From: Inia geoffrensis
Lineage: Eukaryota; Chordata; Mammalia; Artiodactyla; Iniidae
NCBI GenBank assembly: GCA_036417435.1
Contig: CM070911.1
Coordinates: 2,790,001-2,854,000, forward strand
DNA length: 64,000 nt
Direction: 5' to 3'
A program made the position numbers and the translations under genes. Positions 33,705 to 46,000 of this stretch are shown piece after piece; position 1 is the stretch's first letter, and each line of letters opens with the position of its first letter. The notes below the pieces were generated by a model. That model saw only the letters and a program-made list of their open reading frames with translations. It had not been told where the DNA came from and ran no database searches.

Positions 33705-36700
33705 AAAGCAAAAATTGAAATCAAGAGCATGAACTCCACACTCTTTAGGGCAAGAAGGATAAGTAAGCTATAAATAAAATGCTTTTATAAATGCATATAC
33801 ATGTACTTTTATTTAGAAGAAGGAAGTCAGAGTACATTGTAGGAAATGCATTCATATTAAAATAAGTACATAAAAAATAAGCTTAATACTGTATGATCTT
33901 GGACCCTGATGCTTTGGCAAAAATGGCCTCATTCAAATCAAGTCTTATTTTTCCTCTTGAAATAAGTCTAGCTTTCAAAATTATTCTGATATTATATTTG
34001 CTATTTACTGAGTAAGACACACTCTAGTAGGCCATATCAAAATCATTTTATTTTTCTGGAACTATCTAAGGTTACAAGGACAATATTTGTATAGTTTTCA
34101 GGCAGTTATTTTGGCTTGCGAATTAGGGTGCTATTATAACAAATAGAGATTTACAGGAAAAAAGATCAAAATGAAATTGTAATCATGGGTCTAAGGCAGG
34201 GGAAAAGAGGAACAAACTGCTCACCAAGTCTCATGGCTGCGTATTCAGGTACAAGCCATAGCTAATCTATCCTTATAATAGATCTAGCTGCGTAAAGGGA
34301 GTTGATGTACTACCAAATTTTACCTTTACTGTGTAATTTATAAGAAAATTTGTTGGCATGCAAATTACAACTTGTTCTGAAAACTTCTCTTACTAATTAA
34401 AGCTTGCAGAAGCCTGGGAAGGGCTGAATAATTAACACAATGCTGGCATGTTTCTTAGTTAAGTAAAGTATTATCAGATTAGATGTCAAGATTAGGAAAA
34501 ATGAACTAACAAACACATTTTAGTTTTTGAACTCTTTTGAAATGTGTTCTGAGGAACTTGATGCAGATATGAGACCATAAAATCTTAGGTACCAGGAGCC
34601 AGCTGGATGTCATAATACATGCAGACAATTCCTCTTTCATGGATATCAGCATACTTTAACTATCAATGATTATCAATGAAGACAGAAGAAAGTGCATGAG
34701 AGACAAATTCTGACACAGAAATTCCAAGGCTGGGCCCAAGATGAGACTTGGGCAGGAATCTGGGAATCTCTAACAAGGCAATCCACTCGTGCTGCGAGGT
34801 TCTAACACTGGTGATGAAACCAGGCAACAGCTAAATGTCTCGGCGGCTGAACGAGAATGGAAACCACTACCCCAAAGCAAAAGGTGGCCAGGACAACATA
34901 AAGAGCAGGTGAGGAAGGAGGGTGTGCTTGGGGATGAGCGTTAGTCTAGGGTTTATCTTGTAGGTGCCCCACGTGGCTGGTTTCACAGGGGCTGACAATG
35001 GCCAGGCTGCAAGGCTCAGCCAGTCTTCTGCTCACCTTCCTCAGCAGGTGGTCGCGTTGCTTTGGTTTGCTTTGTTGTAGGTCATTAAATCTTTGTGATT
35101 CGACTGTGAGAAATTTCGGGACCTTATGCTCCTCAGCGATAATATCTTGGTATCCTAAGTGTTTTCTTCCTGGTCATTTCTTTATGGAAAGAATGTAAAA
35201 AGTATTAGAATATATCATTTTAGATGATCTGTTGGCTGGAAACAGCTAAGAATTGTATGTTTCTATGCTTTCCCCACATCTCCATGTATCCAAGGGATGT
35301 ACTGTGGCTACTGTACACAGCTTTTTCATTTCATCGAGTCATAGAATTGTTTAGGTACTAATTGTTGATGTACTAGTATGAAACAATTTTTAAAAATGGA
35401 GTCGCCTGGTAAATCTTTTGGTAAAATAATTGATCCTTAATGCTTCTTTAAATTTGAATTTTTATAGGTTGTATAAAGCAGGAAAATTTATATTACAAAA
35501 CATGATTTTTAAATAAATTACAAGATATCTTTGTATAAAATTTAATTCTTTATAATGTCCACTTTAATACTCAAGAAAAAATAAAATTAGTACATTGGCT
35601 ATATAGCTTTTAAACCATTAATCTAGACAAAATTGCATCTAAATACTGACTACAATTTTCAAAAAACAACACTTCTAAGTAGGTTTTTATCTATATCTTG
35701 GACTTGAGCATCCCGTTTGCATTATAATAAATTTTTTCTTTACCCTTAATCATTGCAAGCATATGATTTAAAATAACTAAGATGATAACTGAAAACTACT
35801 GACTGAAATGGTTGAAGACTGTAAGAGATACCATACTGTCTTCTTCCAGAGTCTTCTCAACTGCCATACTACGCGTCACACACCTAAGAAGAACCTTTCC
35901 TGAACTGGGCGCTTTTATTTAAGTTAATTAACCTGTAAACATAGTCATGTCAGCACTGTATTGAGGGTGAAGGTCTTGGTGGGCTTGGTGGGGAAGAAAT
36001 GAGTAAAGAAACATGAAACTCCACTTTGGAGATAAGACAACCAAAACAAGCAAAAGTGAAAAAAATGGTTGTGTAACATGGAGTGGACTTACTTTATATT
36101 CGTGTTGCAGACTTTGAGAGGAACCTAGTAGGTGAGGGCTGACATTGTCAGGCAGGGTTGAATGAGGAGTGTGGGCCTTTAATCCTGGAGGAATGAGCAG
36201 GATTTGGATAAAGCAGAAGGAAAAGAAGAGAAAATGGAAATTAAAGAAGTCACAGAGTTCCTCTTTGTTTTCATTCCTGGTTGGAGGGTGACTCTTCAAA
36301 TGGATTGAATCCTTAAACCATGGTGCTGAATCATTATTGAAACTGGAATCTGAAATATATCAAATACATCAATTATACGAGGATTACCATAGTCATTTTT
36401 GCAAAAATTCACATGGTTTCCCTCTGATTAATGTACGAGGAATTCTGTGTAGCTGATGTGCTCACCTATAGAGTTAATTGAAGAGAGAAAAAGTAGGAAG
36501 AAAAACTTCTTGCATTTTTCATTATGAATGTCATTTCAATAAGTCACTGATGCAGAAGGGGAAAACCGTGATAAAATTACCAAATGTCAATTACATTAAA
36601 ACCCATGAGTTTTCAGCACGTGGAATAAACCATCTTGCTATCTCCCTTAAGGAATTTATTCTTAGCGAAACCCGCATGGCTTAAAATTCCTACTGAGCAT

Positions 36701-38028
36701 AACATTGGGTCGAGGGGCTTGTAGTCTTAGCAAGACTGTGCAGCAGAGGTATCGGCTTTTGGTTTCACAGCGATCCTGATCCTTCTTTGATGGCACCTCC
36801 ATCCACTTCTCTGGCAATTCAGGGAGGATTATTATATTCTCCCAGCAGTTAAAACATGGATAAGAGAGAGATGGTCAGCTTAAAAAATAGAAAAGTAGAC
36901 CCTTGATTTTAGGACTGTTTGTTTATCCAAAACTATTAAAATTCAGTAAGTAAGAGCATCCGTCAGGATATTCTAATGTGGTGAGAGCAACTCAGTGACA
37001 ATTCCTCCAGCTTAATCTTTTTACATATTATCACATATGCAAGCAATGTACCAATAGTATTTAGCTATATGCCATTCTCTAGAGAGAGCTTATTTTTTTT
37101 CTTTTATTATGAAAACAAAGCAAATGCCCCAGGGGAAGGGTCCATGTTAGAGAGAACTTATTGAGATACAAAAAGCTAACCCTGCTGGATAATTATGTAT
37201 GTCACTAAAATACCTGTATGGAGATTCTGCTTTACATGTGAGGGTCTTATGAATTTTGTTAGCTGTAATCTGCCCCACAGATTCAAGGTTGAGGGCAATG
37301 CTGAAAGCTCTGCAGGCCAGAGATGAAGATGAGAAAAACCACATCAAACTAGTGTCACCTTGAGAGGCTCTGCCAGGGCAGCCAGCCTCCGTTTTTACTC
37401 ACATGTCAATCGTCCCCTCGTGTAAACAGATCGTATATCTCTATTTACAAATAAGTTAGCTATTTGGCAGGGGAGCTAAAATAGCAATATATAATGAAAT
37501 CTATATGCCAACATAAAAAGCCACAGATGCAGAGTGCATTCATTTGGAGAACTCTTGGGTAAAGATTGAAATAAAAAAGAGTAAAATAAGAGAAAATGGA
37601 TGATATATTCCCTCTAAAACCACTAAACTGGCATAGTAGCCATATGTGATGATAAGATAAAATTAGACCATCTGCTGGTGGTCTTATTCAGCTACAAGAA
37701 ACAAAACGAAAGCAAGAACAAAAGCTTTGATATTTCTTGCTTTGTGTTTCTCATAACCAATCACTGAATCTACAGGGTGAAGAAACCACCACCAATTTTA
37801 CACTAATTCTAAGCAATGAAGAAGGAAACAGTAGAAGTTATGGATACAGACCATGTATCTAAGGCTTCCTTGTATCCTACTTAGGGATTGCTAGATTATT
37901 TTATTGTGAATATGATAGGTATCACCATTCATTATTTATATATTATTTATTATTTATATGAGTACACCTAGACAATCAGGAAGCTCTCAATCACCAATCC
38001 AGGCTTGACCAATGTTACTACACAAACA
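33705..38028. other. 4.3 kb of unique DNA without recognisable repeats
   Basis: I recognise no transposable element in this span. Open frames are short. Without alignment I cannot say whether it is constrained or merely old sequence whose repeats have decayed. Confidence 0.45.
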
Positions 38029-38553
38029 TGTATTAGTTTCCTATTGCTGCTGTAATAAATTACCAAAAACTGCATAGTTTAAACAACACATATTTATTAT
38101 CTTACAGTTCTGGAGGTCAGAGGGCCAAAATGGGCCTCACTGGGGTAGAATCAAGAGGTTGGCAGGAATGTTTTCCTTTCCGGAAATGCCAGGAGAGGAT
38201 CCTTATCTGTTTCATGACCTTTTCTAGCTTCTAGAGGCTGCATACACTTCTTGGCTTATGGCCCCTCTCTTCTCCAAACCCAGCAATGATGGATCAGGTC
38301 TTTCTCCTGTCAAATTACTCTGAGCACTTCTCCCATACTCGTATCTCCTTCTGACTCTCAATTCTCTTCTCTTTCTTCCACTTTAAATACCCTTCTGATT
38401 ATTCAGGATAACCTCCCCAGTTTAAGGTCAGCGGACTAACAACTTAATTCCATCTGCAACCTTAAATCCTCTTTGATTTGTAGCAAAATATATTCACAGG
38501 TTCCAAGGATTAGGGTATGCATATCTTTGGGGGTCATTATTTTGCCTACCACA
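38029..38553 (-). mobile_element. MLT1-type LTR (ERVL-MaLR)
   Basis: Complete-looking element from TG to CA on the plus strand, which is the reverse complement: 'tgtattagtttcctattgct', 'ttattatcttacagttctgg', 'aggtcagagggccaaaatgg', 'cttctagaggctgcatacac', 'taattccatctgcaacctta', 'cacaggttccaaggattagg', 'tttgcctaccaca'. Solo LTR; no internal region. Confidence 0.85.
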
Positions 38554-40619
38554 CTTCAGAAAAGAAATTCCTATGGTTAGAACCCTAGCCCAATATTTGG
38601 AAACATGGCTAAACTAGCAGATTTAGGGAAATGTCACAGGCAAAAATACATCTGGATTTATTTTAGCATTATACTTGCCAAAGCGTGCCATAAAATGTTG
38701 GTGTCAAACATTAAAAATATACACTGAATATTAGCAGAAATTGTTGGCTCAATAACTCTGAGAAAAGAACTATTAGCAGAAGGATGGATATTAAAATATA
38801 AGAATATCCCTTTGTCAAGGATAAACAGGCAAGTATTTATGTATGTACCTATTTATCTAGTATATATATTAATAGCACACACAAAATGATTAAAATGAAG
38901 ACTTTAATGAAATGCATGCTGAAAGGATCCTTGGAAAGAATAGAAAACATTAAAAAAACAAACTAGAAAGACTTTAATAACCCTAAAGAATGGGTGTACA
39001 AATTGACAGAAATAAACATAAAATCCTATCATTAGTTCTAAACAAGAAACCAAACCACGCTTCACGTACAGAACCAAACACATTAGAGTCCTGTCTCATC
39101 TGGGACCTTCTATGTCTCCCACGTATTTTACAGAAGACAGAGCTCAACCTCATTCGTGCCTTTGGTTTGCATGGGGGAGGGAAGGTGAGAGGGTAAGTGA
39201 GGAGGAAAACAAGAATCTTCCTCACAGTACTTTTATTGTTTTCATCCAGATTTTTAAAAAGTCTAAGTTTTAGGTCACTTTCAGTCATTCTCTGCAGAAT
39301 CATTCAGGAACCTTGTCCTGTGGTGGCAGCTCAGGGGAGGACCCAGAGCCATCACCGGTCTTCTGTCCTTCTGTCCCCGTCTGCTGCTGGGCTCTGTTCC
39401 AGCCTTGACACCAATGCTCCTGGAAACGTCAGTTCCTCTGTGGGTAGGCTCAACATCAGAAGTGCTCACTGCTGAGTCCTAGGTGTACCTGTCCCAGGGC
39501 CCCAGCCCTACCCCACTGAGGATCCCTCCTGGGCCCTAAAGACAGATGAACCCTGGAACCTGCTTCTAAGGGAAACTTCTTCCCAAGTCCAATAGTGGGA
39601 TTAGGCTGGGTCCCATACAAAGCTGATTCCAACAAGGCTAATTTTCAAAAATATATTTAAGGCTGGGATCCTGACTCAAGAGTATAACATCATCTCTAAT
39701 TCCAACCCCCTCCCAAATCCATCCTTCCCACCAAATTCTGTAACAGTCCATGTCAGAAAACAAATCAGGGAAAATGTTTGTCTTTGTTTCTCCAGGGACA
39801 TCTTAATGCCAGACATTCAACCACAAGCTTTTTCATGCATCCTAGCTTTCAAAGGAAACTGCCAAGTTTAAAACTGACAATGGGCTTGCAGGTCCCAAAT
39901 TACACAAATTTTACTTACTGATTAGGGTAAATTTGGTTTCTATCACAGGTTCATAAAATTACTGGGGAGGAAAATGTAGGGTATCCTGGACATATTCTGA
40001 ATTTTTAACTGGGAAGTGAAAGTGATTAAATAAATCTTACGTAAATACTTTACCACTGGCTTAACATGGAAAATATTAATTTAAATCTACAAGAAAACCT
40101 TTTTACTAATTCTATTATTTTTTAAGGGTGATATTTAGTTTCAATATTAACAGCAACAACTAGAGACCTCTGCTGCCTATAATCATGATGACACTTTTCT
40201 GTGGTAGGTTTCTTCAGCAGGAGCGAGTGTAATAAGACTCTTTTTGATATTAATTGACATGTAACACCTCGGTCCAAGGTGTTGGCACTGGGAAAGCAGG
40301 GAGCTTGGGAGTGTGAAATAGTTTCTCTCTGCAAAGATGACTAGAATATACATGACATCATGTGTCATATTTTTGCTGTCACAAATTTAAATTATTAAAG
40401 AAGGATACTTGAGAAATACTGGAGATGTTAACTTAGAAGATAACAGTTAAATGAGACACAGAGATATCTATTCTGTGTCCTAGAAAAGATCACTCTGTGT
40501 TGCCAATGTGAAGGCAACTATATAAATTATTGGAAATTTGTTCTGTCTGCAAGGCTACAGAATATTTTGCAAGAAGTGTAAGAAGGAGGATTCCATCAGG
40601 GGAGTGGATTGCAATCATT
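38554..40619. other. Unique DNA
   Basis: No known repeat. A G+C-rich segment at 39290-39560 has overlapping frames of 60-92 residues on both strands without domains or splice context. Confidence 0.45.
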
Positions 40620-40765
40620 GTAGAATATTAACATCACCTGGGCTACTTTTAAAAATACCAGAAGTTGTGTTCTATCCTGGCTCAATTAATTCCAGCTTTC
40701 TTGACATGGGGCTCTGAGGACAATGGCTCCCAGGCCAAGCTGGATTGTACACAGCATTTACCCAG
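40620..40765. mobile_element. Possible MER5-like hAT fragment
   Basis: 'tattaacatcacctgggcta' followed by 'ctacttttaaaaatacc' resembles the MER5 'catcacctgggag...ttagaaatgc' start, and the rest is too diverged to confirm. Confidence 0.35.
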
Positions 40766-41025
40766 GAAAAATGAAACACATACCGCCAGTGTGATCTAAA
40801 CAAAATAAAAAGCCAAAAAGGGAGACAGTGAAAGATGAAGCTATGGAAGTGTTGCTATTTCAAGAGCAGAGATGAGGTAATGAATTGGTAGTTTAGGAGA
40901 GTAGGAGGACATCAAGAAAATTTATCATCAGAAAGGCAAATTGTGGTGAAATCATTTAGCTTAATGTAAGCCAAAATGAATTATGGGAGCTGAGAACCTG
41001 TTCTTATCAGGTGATGTCCGTAATG

Positions 41026-41740
41026 AAAGAAAGGAGGCATAAACAGAGTAAGGAGCATAACTCATGGGTGTGTGGAGAACATATCCACAGGATTCAGAGG
41101 GCTTCAAGACCTAAGGTCCAGGGCCCTGCGGGCGGGGAGGGGACATGCCAGTGGCAGAAGCAGCTTCCATATGTATTGGTTTTAAAACAGACTTTCTCAA
41201 CCAACACTTGCAATGTTGGGGTTTTGGATCTCAGTGTAGGCTTTATATTTATCTCTGATCATTTTTATCCAATTGGATAAAATGTAATACCTTGGTCTCC
41301 TCTAAAGCTTACCTACAGGGTGATAATTTGGCTGTTTATTGATCATTTCTTCTGAAGGGAATCTTACTTCATCCTGTGGAAGGCATTGCCTTTTGAGTAC
41401 TTGCAGCACTTAAACTACCCTTTCAAGAAATACAAATAGTCACATGAAAATATGCTCAACATTGCTAATTATTGGAGAAATGCAAATCAAAACTACAATG
41501 TGGTGCTAGGAGATTGGGATTGACATATATACACTATTGATACTATGTATAAAATAGGTAACTAATGAGAACCTACTGTATAGCACAGGGAACTCTACTC
41601 CATGCTCTGTGGTGACATAAATGGGAAGGAAATCCAAAAAAGAGGGGATATATGTATACACATAGCTGATTCACTTTGCTGTACAGCAGAAACTAACACA
41701 ACATTGTAAAGCAACTATACTCCAATAGAAATTAATTAAA
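41026..41740 (+). repeat. Left arm of a near-perfect inverted repeat
   Basis: This 715-base arm is the reverse complement of 42384-43097 (coordinates of paired bases sum to 84123 until the indel). Reading base by base I find two substitutions (41057/43066 and 41346/42777) and one A-run difference (A6 at 41636-41641 against T5 at 42483-42487). The outer 385 bases are unique sequence, then comes the 5' start of an old L1 (from 41424) and the 3' end of a younger L1 (from about 41505). Confidence 0.97.
41412..41423. repeat. 5' target-site duplication of the host L1
   Basis: 'aaactacccttt' recurs at 42375-42386, directly after the A tail of the L1 that begins at 41424. Confidence 0.8.
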
Positions 41741-41744
41741 AAAA
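41505..41744 (+). mobile_element. Younger L1 3' end nested in the host L1
   Basis: 'ggagattgggattgacatat', 'taatgagaacctactgtata', 'gggaaggaaatcc', 'gtacagcagaaactaacaca', 'attaattaaaaaaa'. Host L1 sequence resumes immediately after it. A 16-base duplication of host sequence ('aaaactaca.tg.ggt', two mismatches) at 41489-41504 and 41745-41760 marks the insertion. The body is also present, inverted, at 42384-42618. Confidence 0.88.
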
Positions 41745-42104
41745 AAAACTACAGTGAGGTACCACTTCACATCGGTCAGAACGGTCATCATTAAAATGTC
41801 TACAAATAACAAATGCTGGACAGGGTGTAGAGAAAAGGGCATCCTCCTATACTGTTGGTGGGAATGTAAGTTGGTGTAGCAACTGGGAAAAACAGTATGG
41901 AGATTCTCAGAACACTAAAAATAGAGTTACCATATGACCCAGCAATCCCACGCCTGGGCATATGTCTGGACAAAACTATAAATCAAAAACATACATGCAC
42001 CCCTATGTTCATAGCAGCACTATGCACTATTCACAATACCCAAGACATGGAAGCAACCTAAGTGCCCATTGACAGATGAATGGATAAAGAAGATGTGGTT
42101 TGTG

Positions 42105-42106
<2 letters not shown>

Positions 42107-42150
<44 letters not shown>

Positions 42151-42157
42151 TACACAC
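42107..42157. repeat. (CA)n microsatellite
   Basis: About 24 CA units with one 'cg' interruption, inside the host L1 at the ORF2 position that normally reads 'tacatatatacaatgg'. Confidence 0.95.
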
Positions 42158-42374
42158 AGTGAAATACTACTCAGCTATAAAATCGGAAGATAGAATGGAT
42201 AAACAACAAGGTCCAACTGTGTAGCACAGGGAACTGTATTTAATATCTTATGATAAACCGTAATGGAAAAAAATACTAAAAACGAACGTATATCTATATG
42301 TATAACTGAATCAATTTGCTGTACAGCAGTAATTAACACAACATTGTAAATCCACTATACCTCAATTAAAAAAA

Positions 42375-42386
42375 AAACTACCCTTT
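42375..42386. repeat. 3' target-site duplication of the host L1 and inner palindrome junction
   Basis: 'aaactacccttt' repeats 41412-41423. Its last three bases 'ttt' (42384-42386) are also the first bases of the right palindrome arm, so the rearrangement junction lies within the duplication. Confidence 0.8.
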
Positions 42387-43097
42387 AATTAATTTCTATT
42401 GGAGTATAGTTGCTTTACAATGTTGTGTTAGTTTCTGCTGTACAGCAAAGTGAATCAGCTATGTGTATACATATATCCCCTCTTTTTGGATTTCCTTCCC
42501 ATTTATGTCACCACAGAGCATGGAGTAGAGTTCCCTGTGCTATACAGTAGGTTCTCATTAGTTACCTATTTTATACATAGTATCAATAGTGTATATATGT
42601 CAATCCCAATCTCCTAGCACCACATTGTAGTTTTGATTTGCATTTCTCCAATAATTAGCAATGTTGAGCATATTTTCATGTGACTATTTGTATTTCTTGA
42701 AAGGGTAGTTTAAGTGCTGCAAGTACTCAAAAGGCAATGCCTTCCACAGGATGAAGTAAGATTCCCTTCAGAAGAAGTGATCAATAAACAGCCAAATTAT
42801 CACCCTGTAGGTAAGCTTTAGAGGAGACCAAGGTATTACATTTTATCCAATTGGATAAAAATGATCAGAGATAAATATAAAGCCTACACTGAGATCCAAA
42901 ACCCCAACATTGCAAGTGTTGGTTGAGAAAGTCTGTTTTAAAACCAATACATATGGAAGCTGCTTCTGCCACTGGCATGTCCCCTCCCCGCCCGCAGGGC
43001 CCTGGACCTTAGGTCTTGAAGCCCTCTGAATCCTGTGGATATGTTCTCCACACACCCATGAGTTACGCTCCTTACTCTGTTTATGCCTCCTTTCTTT
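42384..43097 (-). repeat. Right arm of the near-perfect inverted repeat
   Basis: 714-base inverted copy of 41026-41740. From left to right it holds the younger L1 3' end inverted (42384-42618), the 5' beginning of the host L1 inverted (to about 42699), then the unique flank inverted. The centre of the host L1 is not copied. The base at 43066 keeps a CpG that is CpA/TpG in the left arm. Confidence 0.97.
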
Positions 43098-46000
43098 TGC
43101 CAAGATCAATTTTATCCATGTTTCTTAAGATGACAAATAATTTTTGCATATATTCATCTTTTCTAGACTACCCATTCTGGGCTCATCCAGTAAAACAGCT
43201 CTCTTTAAATTCCATAAATTAGTCATTTTGACAATAAGAATTTGAGGTATCAGAATGGTAGAAGGTACTTTGTGTAATGCTTAAAGAAAAGAAAATAAGA
43301 CAACAAAGAAATGCAATCAAAACACCAAAAGTTACTACTGGTTACCACTTTTGATGACAACATTCTACTCATATGTAATTCATAGAGAAAGACAAAATTT
43401 GGTCCTACCTTTATTACAATTCATGTGAATGCTCTTGTAACCATAGGAGCACTAATTCATATCAGGTGTCAGCTGAGACAGGCAGAATTGACCACACTGA
43501 TAATGCTGATGAAAATCAGGCAGTTTTGGCCAAAGTCTCGTGAGTTGGAGAGAGTCAGTCATAAGAATTTCTTGTCACAGCCAGGCCACTTCGGAGAGTA
43601 AAGAATTAGACAGCAGAGGCAAACCACGATGGTTCAGGGAAGCTGAAACCCTAGTTATAAAGTCAGCAGCGAGCAAGAGACACAAAACACTCTGACCTTT
43701 GAAGACTGTCCTCTGCTCTCTCTGGTCCCCAAGAAAAGCTGAGGCTCACGGGAACCACACACAGTGAGGGGACCACGGGTGTCCCCAACTGCATCTGGAC
43801 AACTCTTGGAGATCCTTTAATGGTGTTATGGAAATACAAATTTAAAAATTCACTGGACTGATTACTTATATGCCAGAAGGATTCTTCCTTTTACAAAAGG
43901 AAGATTTTCTTTACTCAGTCATCATATAATGCGTGCATAACACAATTCTTTTTTGTGAAAACTCAGTACTCAAAACAATGAGAACTATACTGTTTTAGGA
44001 CTCAATTTGTTGCATAAAATTTATATTCTTATATAATTAAAATAGAGATTACAACAGTATAAAAGAATGTCTAAGGCTTTGGAATTAGGAATTTGTATTT
44101 ATTATTTAGAAGTAATTACACTTGTGCATTTTTTTGTAGTTGTATTTTTATAAGTATAGTGCATTTTTTATTTTGCCACTTGTTTAATTTTTAAAATTAA
44201 TTGTGTAACGTTTCGCTTAAATAGGATCACTGGAAGTAACTTTCAGCCTCTAGTCTGGCTGAAATGACATAAGCAGGAGTTTAATGTGGGTTTTCCAGTG
44301 CATCCCATACTGATGGCTCCAGTCATATAGAATTAACTGAAAAAATGGTAGAATTATCTTCAAAGTCATTTCTTGTGCTATTTCAGTCCTGGCCAGATTG
44401 GGTCCAGGCTCAAATTATTTCCAGTATTGCCTTCTGAGCTGGATTTCAATTTTCTGATGTGTGCAAATACACCTGTGCCACAGAATAGCATGTTTTTTCT
44501 ACTTTCTGAAAACTGTCATAATTTAGTGTCTAAAAGGACTTTTCATGGACAGCATTCAGAAACTCTTACTAATAGACTTAGGCGTATATGACTGCCTTAA
44601 TGGAACTTTCAATGTCATGGACACATAATAGGAATTATTTAAAAATAAAAATCCATTAGTCTGGAGAGATTTTAGGCTTAAATTAATTGGGATTTAAAAT
44701 AAAAGTAAAAATGACCAAAATGCTACAGTTTGTAAATAACTATTTCTAAGTCAGGAATAGCAGAAGGAGGGAGTTGGCCTCATGTATGTCAAGAATAAGA
44801 CAGTCTCCAAATGATGGGACTCAGTCCTGAGAATGCGCCCCAAAGCCACAGCAATACCTTCATCATGGCCCCTTGCCTTGCTTCTTTCTGAAATCCTTCT
44901 CAGGGGATCGAAAGCCTTTTCCACGAAAAAACACAATGAATTTTATAGGGCAAATTCTGCAAGATAGGGCAAGGAAAAGCATATTCAGAATAAGGTGTAA
45001 ATACTGATATTGTAATTCCTTGAGAGCAGTTATGGATGGTCATGGAGAAGGAGACAGTGGCAGCAAAATTTACATATTTTTCCCATTTTTTCGTAAGGTG
45101 GGTGAGAACAGTGAGGGAAAGATATGGAATCTGGTGTGGATCTTAGTGCAAAAAACCAACCAAACAAAAGAAAACAAAAACATAAAATAAAATCTCATTC
45201 TCATTCATTCTCAAATAGAGAATTCTCCCTCAGTGTGAAACACTGAAACACAAATGTTTTATTATTTTGATGGTTTAAGAACACTCAGGTGTATAGTTTG
45301 GCTGTCAAAGATGTCCAAAGTTAGCCTGATAATCCAATGACCGTGATTTTGTTTCGAAATATAAACCTGAAAAATACATGTAACACCTTACAAGGACAAG
45401 GGGTCACGTACGACTCATAATAAATCAGGGCCACTGATGCACTGATGCTAAAAAAGTGTAGTGACTTCCTTGGGTTCATTCCTCTCACTGTGGCTTTTCT
45501 CCCACTTATAACCCCTCTTCATTTTTGGCATGATTCCTAATTGAATGCATTGACTATATAAGGACATCTTGTATAGGGCTCAGAGGCTTTGCATTGCTGC
45601 AAAGTGATTATTGAATGAATGCATGATTAACTGAATAATAGAATGAGTAGGAGAATGATTTTGTGAATTAACGTCCTGCTCTAAGATTAATACCTGAATC
45701 CCCAGAATTTCCTTCCCCGAGGTTACCATATAGTTTCATCATTACTCTTCTCTAGAGCTGTTGTGTATCTAAAATCCAGTGTCCTCATGCTCAGAGTGCA
45801 CGTATACAAGATACAAGTTGAGAGCCTGATTTTATTTAAAAAGGAGGAAGAAGATGAAGATGTTGAATATCAATGAACTCTCTCAAGGAAAAGTAATTGA
45901 CATGCAGCAGACTTCCTCAGCCTAAAAACCAAAGCTAAATGGGGTCGCTTTGCTCTCCAGGCATGGCTATGAAATAAACTTTGTGCATTAAGTAAAATCA

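Larger units (their letters stand above)
41424..42374 (+). mobile_element. 5'-truncated L1 forming the centre of the inverted repeat
   Basis: Plus-strand L1 from late ORF2 ('acatgaaaatatgctcaaca', 'gagaaatgcaaatcaaaact') through 'gaggtaccacttcacatcgg', 'ccagcaatcccacgcctggg', 'gacatggaagcaacctaagt', to the 3' end 'ttaacacaacattgtaaatc' and an A tail. It is interrupted by a younger L1 at 41505-41744 and by a CA microsatellite at 42107. ORF2 is not intact. Confidence 0.9.

Noticed and set aside
41011..41280. 89-residue open frame (plus) with a nearly identical 88-residue frame on the minus strand at 42843-43109, which looks like a duplicated gene pair
   Set aside because: Both frames are explained by the inverted repeat. 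The peptide has no recognisable domain, the frame runs by chance through unique DNA, and no splice or promoter context supports it.
42107..42157. Regularly spaced repeat considered as a CRISPR-like or satellite array
   Set aside because: It is a simple CA microsatellite in an L1. No CRISPR, phage, bacterial or plasmid feature is present anywhere in the window.
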